Source: an uncultured Parabacteroides sp. (GTDB lineage: Bacteria > Bacteroidota > Bacteroidia > Bacteroidales > Tannerellaceae). Taken from it: DNA of 5,428 bases. Made by a program: the position numbers and the translations under genes. The DNA lies in the NCBI GenBank assembly GCA_947074335.1, contig CAMTPG010000194.1, positions 1 through 5,428 on the forward strand. The letters run 5' to 3'. Numbering within the stretch: the first letter of the stretch is position 1; the number at the start of each line of letters is the position of its first letter. Below are positions 4,788 to 5,428 of the stretch, piece by piece. The notes under the pieces were generated by a model. The model made no database searches and was not told where the DNA came from. It was given only the letters and a program-made list of their open reading frames with translations.

Positions 4788-5428
4788 ATGAAAACTATAC
4801 TTCTCTCTTTTTCGATTATCCTTTTTACTTTATTATGCAGTTGCAGCAGAAAAACAGGCGGCAACGAACAAATCCGGATTGCGGTATTGCGCGGCCCGTC
4901 GGCCATTGCTTTTGCCGAATGGCTGGATGAACCGCCGGTGATCAACGGAAAAACCTGTATCATCGAATGGATCGATTCGCCCGAACGCATGCAGGCCGAA
5001 TTAATTAAAGGCGGAACCGATGTGGCCGTGCTTCCGATGATTAGCGCAGTGAATTTGTATAATAAAGGTGTTAAACTGGAATTGCTGGGTTGTCCGGTTT
5101 GGGGCACGCTTTATCTGGTTGGAAAATCGGAGGCGGGTTTGGAATCGGGGACAGCTGATGAATCGAAGAAAATCATTCACTTTTTTGGTTCCGGTACAAC
5201 GCCCGATATTCTGGCGCGTTATTATCTGGAAACGCATCTGCCCGGATTTCAGGCAGATTATTCATTTGCCACGCCGCCCGAAATTGTGCAGGGATTGCTG
5301 CTCGGCAAGATTGAAACGGCCGTATTAAGCGAACCATTCGTCAGCATCGCGCTGCAAAAAGACAGCACGCTGCAAGTGCTGGCCGATCTGAATAACCTGT
5401 TTGCCGACAAAGCCGGATTTCCGCAAAC
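4788..5428 (+). CDS. ABC-importer substrate-binding lipoprotein, NMT1/SsuA-like, 3'-truncated by window edge
   Basis: The frame starts at ATG 4788 and remains open to the window end (213 residues plus two bases). Residues 1-19 are a lipoprotein signal: MKTI, a hydrophobic stretch, then LCSC with C19 the likely lipidated cysteine. The following residues (SRKTGGNEQ) lack the acidic run that sends Bacteroidota lipoproteins to the cell surface, so a periplasm-facing anchor is more likely. The mature part starts with a beta strand (IRIAVLRGPSAIAFAEWL, 29-46), then GGTDVAVLPMISAVNLYNKG (75-94), LLGCPVWGTLYLVGK (99-113), FGSGTTPDILARYYL (133-147) and AVLSEPFVSIAL (178-189). These are landmarks of type II periplasmic binding proteins in the nitrate/sulfonate/thiamine-precursor (NMT1/SsuA) group, which normally run to about 310-340 residues. 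Permease and ATPase genes would be expected just downstream. The substrate is unknown. Expression is probably governed by the terminator-bearing leader and direct repeat upstream. Confidence 0.85.
   Translation, partial: MKTILLSFSIILFTLLCSCSRKTGGNEQIRIAVLRGPSAIAFAEWLDEPPVINGKTCIIEWIDSPERMQAELIKGGTDVAVLPMISAVNLYNKGVKLELLGCPVWGTLYLVGKSEAGLESGTADESKKIIHFFGSGTTPDILARYYLETHLPGFQADYSFATPPEIVQGLLLGKIETAVLSEPFVSIALQKDSTLQVLADLNNLFADKAGFPQ

Noticed and set aside
4845..4872. Surface-lipoprotein export signal after the lipidated cysteine
   Set aside because: Residues following C19 are SRKTGGNEQ, with no run of Asp/Glu at +2 to +6.

Overview
The window looks like chromosomal DNA from a member of the Bacteroidota, most likely Bacteroidales. 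The protein families, the near absence of Shine-Dalgarno sequences, AT-rich spacers between moderately GC-rich genes, and -7 boxes of the TAnnTTTG type all point that way. The genus cannot be fixed from the sequence alone. There are no phage, IS or tRNA genes.

Layout. (1) Positions 1-530, minus strand: the first 176 codons of an exported PAP2-family phosphatase, possibly LpxF-like; its C-terminus lies outside the window. (2) 531-802: a divergent intergenic region with a perfect 10-bp inverted repeat just upstream of the phosphatase and two facing -7-box candidates. (3) 803-2098, plus strand: a phenylacetate--CoA ligase (PaaK-type adenylate-forming enzyme). (4) 2099-2403: a 305-bp gene-free spacer largely filled by a degenerate tandem array of about 37 bp per unit. 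(5) 2404-4560: three tightly packed genes, namely a tandem-ACT-domain protein, a 45-residue single-pass membrane protein and a sodium:solute symporter. (6) 4561-4787: an intergenic region with a strong -7 box, then a Rho-independent terminator, then a 15-bp direct repeat. The order suggests a short terminated leader RNA or attenuator. (7) 4788 to the end: the N-terminal 213 residues of a lipoprotein resembling the substrate-binding subunit of NMT1/SsuA-type ABC importers.

The central block (ligase, ACT sensor, small accessory protein, Na+ symporter) reads as a unit for handling an aryl or other organic acid. The symporter would move the acid across the inner membrane, the ligase would interconvert it with its CoA thioester, and the ACT protein may sense an amino acid. 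The specific acid is not shown by the sequence. The lipoprotein probably starts a separate ABC-importer operon, and the phosphatase belongs to envelope metabolism.

The items most worth a second look are the 37-bp repeat array, the promoter-terminator leader before the lipoprotein gene, the 21-bp-spaced direct repeat beside it, and the small symporter-linked protein.
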